This document shows positions 62,828-64,000 of a stretch of DNA of 64,000 bases, in pieces. Position 1 is the first letter of the stretch, and each line of letters begins with the position of its first letter. Origin of the DNA: Flavitalea plasmicola. GTDB taxonomy: Bacteria; Bacteroidota; Bacteroidia; Chitinophagales; Chitinophagaceae. Under the pieces are notes generated by a model that was not told the DNA's origin, did no database searches, and saw only the letters and a list, made by a program, of their open reading frames with translations. Location: NCBI RefSeq assembly GCF_030546645.1, contig NZ_JAUOTO010000006.1:310001-374000 (forward strand). The letters are read 5' to 3'. Made by a program: the position numbers and the translations under genes.

Positions 62828-64000
62828 ATGGCCAGCATCAATTTGATCGAAGCCTTCCAGGACTTCAAAGAAGCCGAAAACATAGACAGGCCCACCATGA
62901 TGAAGGTGGTAGAAGACGTGTTCAAAACTTTGTTGCGCAAAAAATACGGCAGCGACGAAAATTTTGACGTGATCGTGAACGCGGAAAAAGGCGATCTGGA
63001 GATCATGCGCCGACGTACCATCGTGGACGACGGCGAGGTCAACGACCCGTTGGCAGAGATCGCATACTCCGAGGCCACTAAGATCGAACCCGACTATGAA
63101 GTAGGGGAAGAGCTGTATGAAGAAGTGGAGATCCTGGATTTCGGCCGTCGCGCTATCCTGGCCGCCAAGCAAACCCTGGCCAGCCGCATAGGCGACCTGA
63201 AGAAGAATGTGCTGGTAAAGAAATACAACGAAAGGGTGGGAGAGATTGTCAGTGCAGAAGTTTACCAGGTCTGGAAAAAGGAAATATTACTGCTGGATGA
63301 GGAAGGCAGCGAGCTGATCCTCCCCAAGTCGGAACAAATACCGCAGGATTACTTCAAAAAAGGAGAGAACATCCGGGCCGTAGTGAAAAAGGTCGAGCTG
63401 AAAAACAACTCCCCGGTGATCATCCTGTCCAGGACCAGTCCCCTGTTCCTGTCCAAATTATTGGAAATTGAAGTTCCTGAGATCTTCGACGGACTGATCG
63501 TCATCAAAAAGATCGTCCGTGAACCCGGAGAAAGAGCCAAAGTGGCGGTGGAGTCTTATGACGACCGTATCGATCCCGTAGGCGCCTGTGTAGGTATGAA
63601 AGGCAGTCGTATTCATGGAATCGTACGCGAGCTGAAAAATGAGAATATCGACGTCATCAACTGGACTGCAAACGTCCAGCTGCTGATCCAGCGTTCACTG
63701 ACGCCGTCCAAAATTACCAATATGGAGCTGGACAGCGAAAAGTCGCACGCAAATGTCTATCTTAAACCTGACCAGGTTTCCCTGGCCATCGGCCGGAAAG
63801 GGGTCAATATCAAGCTGGCTCAGGAATTGACCGGATATACCATCGACGTATTCCGTGATAATGAAGGAGAACCGGAGGAATTTGACATCGACCTGGAAGA
63901 ATTCAGCGATGAGATCGAGACCTGGGTGATCGATGAGCTGAAACGCATCGGCTGTGACACCGCCCGCAGTGTGCTCGACCTGACCGCTGAAGAGCTGGAA
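62828..64000 (+). CDS. nusA: Transcription termination/antitermination factor NusA (3' end outside window)
   Basis: The frame from the ATG at 62828 is open to the right edge (391 codons). It contains the N-terminal RNA-polymerase-binding domain (MASINLIEAFQDFKEAENID), the S1 domain (GEIVSAEVYQVWKKEILLLD), KH1 with GACVGMKGSRIHGIVREL and KH2 with VSLAIGRKGVNIKLAQELTG. The C-terminal acidic part begins at the edge. It binds RNA polymerase and controls pausing and termination. Confidence 0.95.
   Translation, partial: MASINLIEAFQDFKEAENIDRPTMMKVVEDVFKTLLRKKYGSDENFDVIVNAEKGDLEIMRRRTIVDDGEVNDPLAEIAYSEATKIEPDYEVGEELYEEVEILDFGRRAILAAKQTLASRIGDLKKNVLVKKYNERVGEIVSAEVYQVWKKEILLLDEEGSELILPKSEQIPQDYFKKGENIRAVVKKVELKNNSPVIILSRTSPLFLSKLLEIEVPEIFDGLIVIKKIVREPGERAKVAVESYDDRIDPVGACVGMKGSRIHGIVRELKNENIDVINWTANVQLLIQRSLTPSKITNMELDSEKSHANVYLKPDQVSLAIGRKGVNIKLAQELTGYTIDVFRDNEGEPEEFDIDLEEFSDEIETWVIDELKRIGCDTARSVLDLTAEELE

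Overview
The window reads as chromosome of a Bacteroidota bacterium, most likely of the Chitinophagaceae. The basis is three SusC/SusD pairs, two ECF-sigma/FecR/SusC regulatory trios, several Bacteroidota-type promoters (TTTG...TAnnTTTG), glucan- and mannan-type glycoside hydrolases, and housekeeping genes (hflX, rimP, nusA) in GC-rich DNA. The family assignment is inference; no rRNA or species marker is present.

Region 1 (1 to about 12,940) is visibly more AT-rich accessory DNA. It starts with the end of an AAA-ATPase/DUF4143 gene, a response-regulator remnant, an HxlR regulator and a CPBP membrane protease. A 15-bp copy of the tRNA-Asn 3' end at 1964-1978 is repeated in direct orientation inside the intact tRNA-Asn at 12860-12874. 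The roughly 10.9-kb segment between looks like an integrative island carrying defence genes: a UDG-like protein, a Schlafen/AlbA_2 protein, a protein with a possible nuclease core, a GajA/GajB (Gabija-type) pair, two proteins of mobile-element type, an XRE regulator with two palindromes upstream, a small secreted protein and a TIGR02391 protein. No integrase is visible in it.

Region 2 (13,000-24,000) is mostly core-like: Rieske protein, hflX, an outer-membrane barrel, an orphan SusC/SusD pair, acylphosphatase and a FtsX/MacB-type permease.

Region 3 (23,940-36,801) is polysaccharide utilisation locus PUL-1: ECF sigma, FecR, STN-SusC, SusD, a DUF1735/discoidin lipoprotein, a GH2 enzyme and a GH76 enzyme with a ricin-type lectin tail. 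A mannose- or galactose-containing glycan is the likely target. A HEAT-repeat protein, a small unknown protein, an exported glycosidase-like protein, a small barrel and tRNA-Met follow.

Region 4 (41,785-60,116) is PUL-2: ECF sigma, FecR, STN-SusC, SusD, a LamG lipoprotein, three GH144 enzymes in a row (interrupted by a seven-haem cytochrome), a GH43-like protein and a GH3 beta-glucosidase. GH144 plus GH3 points to beta-1,2-glucan (sophoro-oligosaccharide) use. The standout is repeat structure: two GH144 genes carry period-7 nucleotide repeats (about GCTCRCA) right after the signal peptide, the longest with 18 units; the GH43-like gene has five 21-nt repeats in the same place; and the same heptamer recurs between two genes at 61.6 kb. 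The GH43-like gene is also fused in frame to the truncated start of a Gfo/Idh/MocA oxidoreductase gene.

Region 5 (60,161-64,000) holds a HAD phosphatase, three small envelope-type genes, rimP, and nusA running off the right edge.
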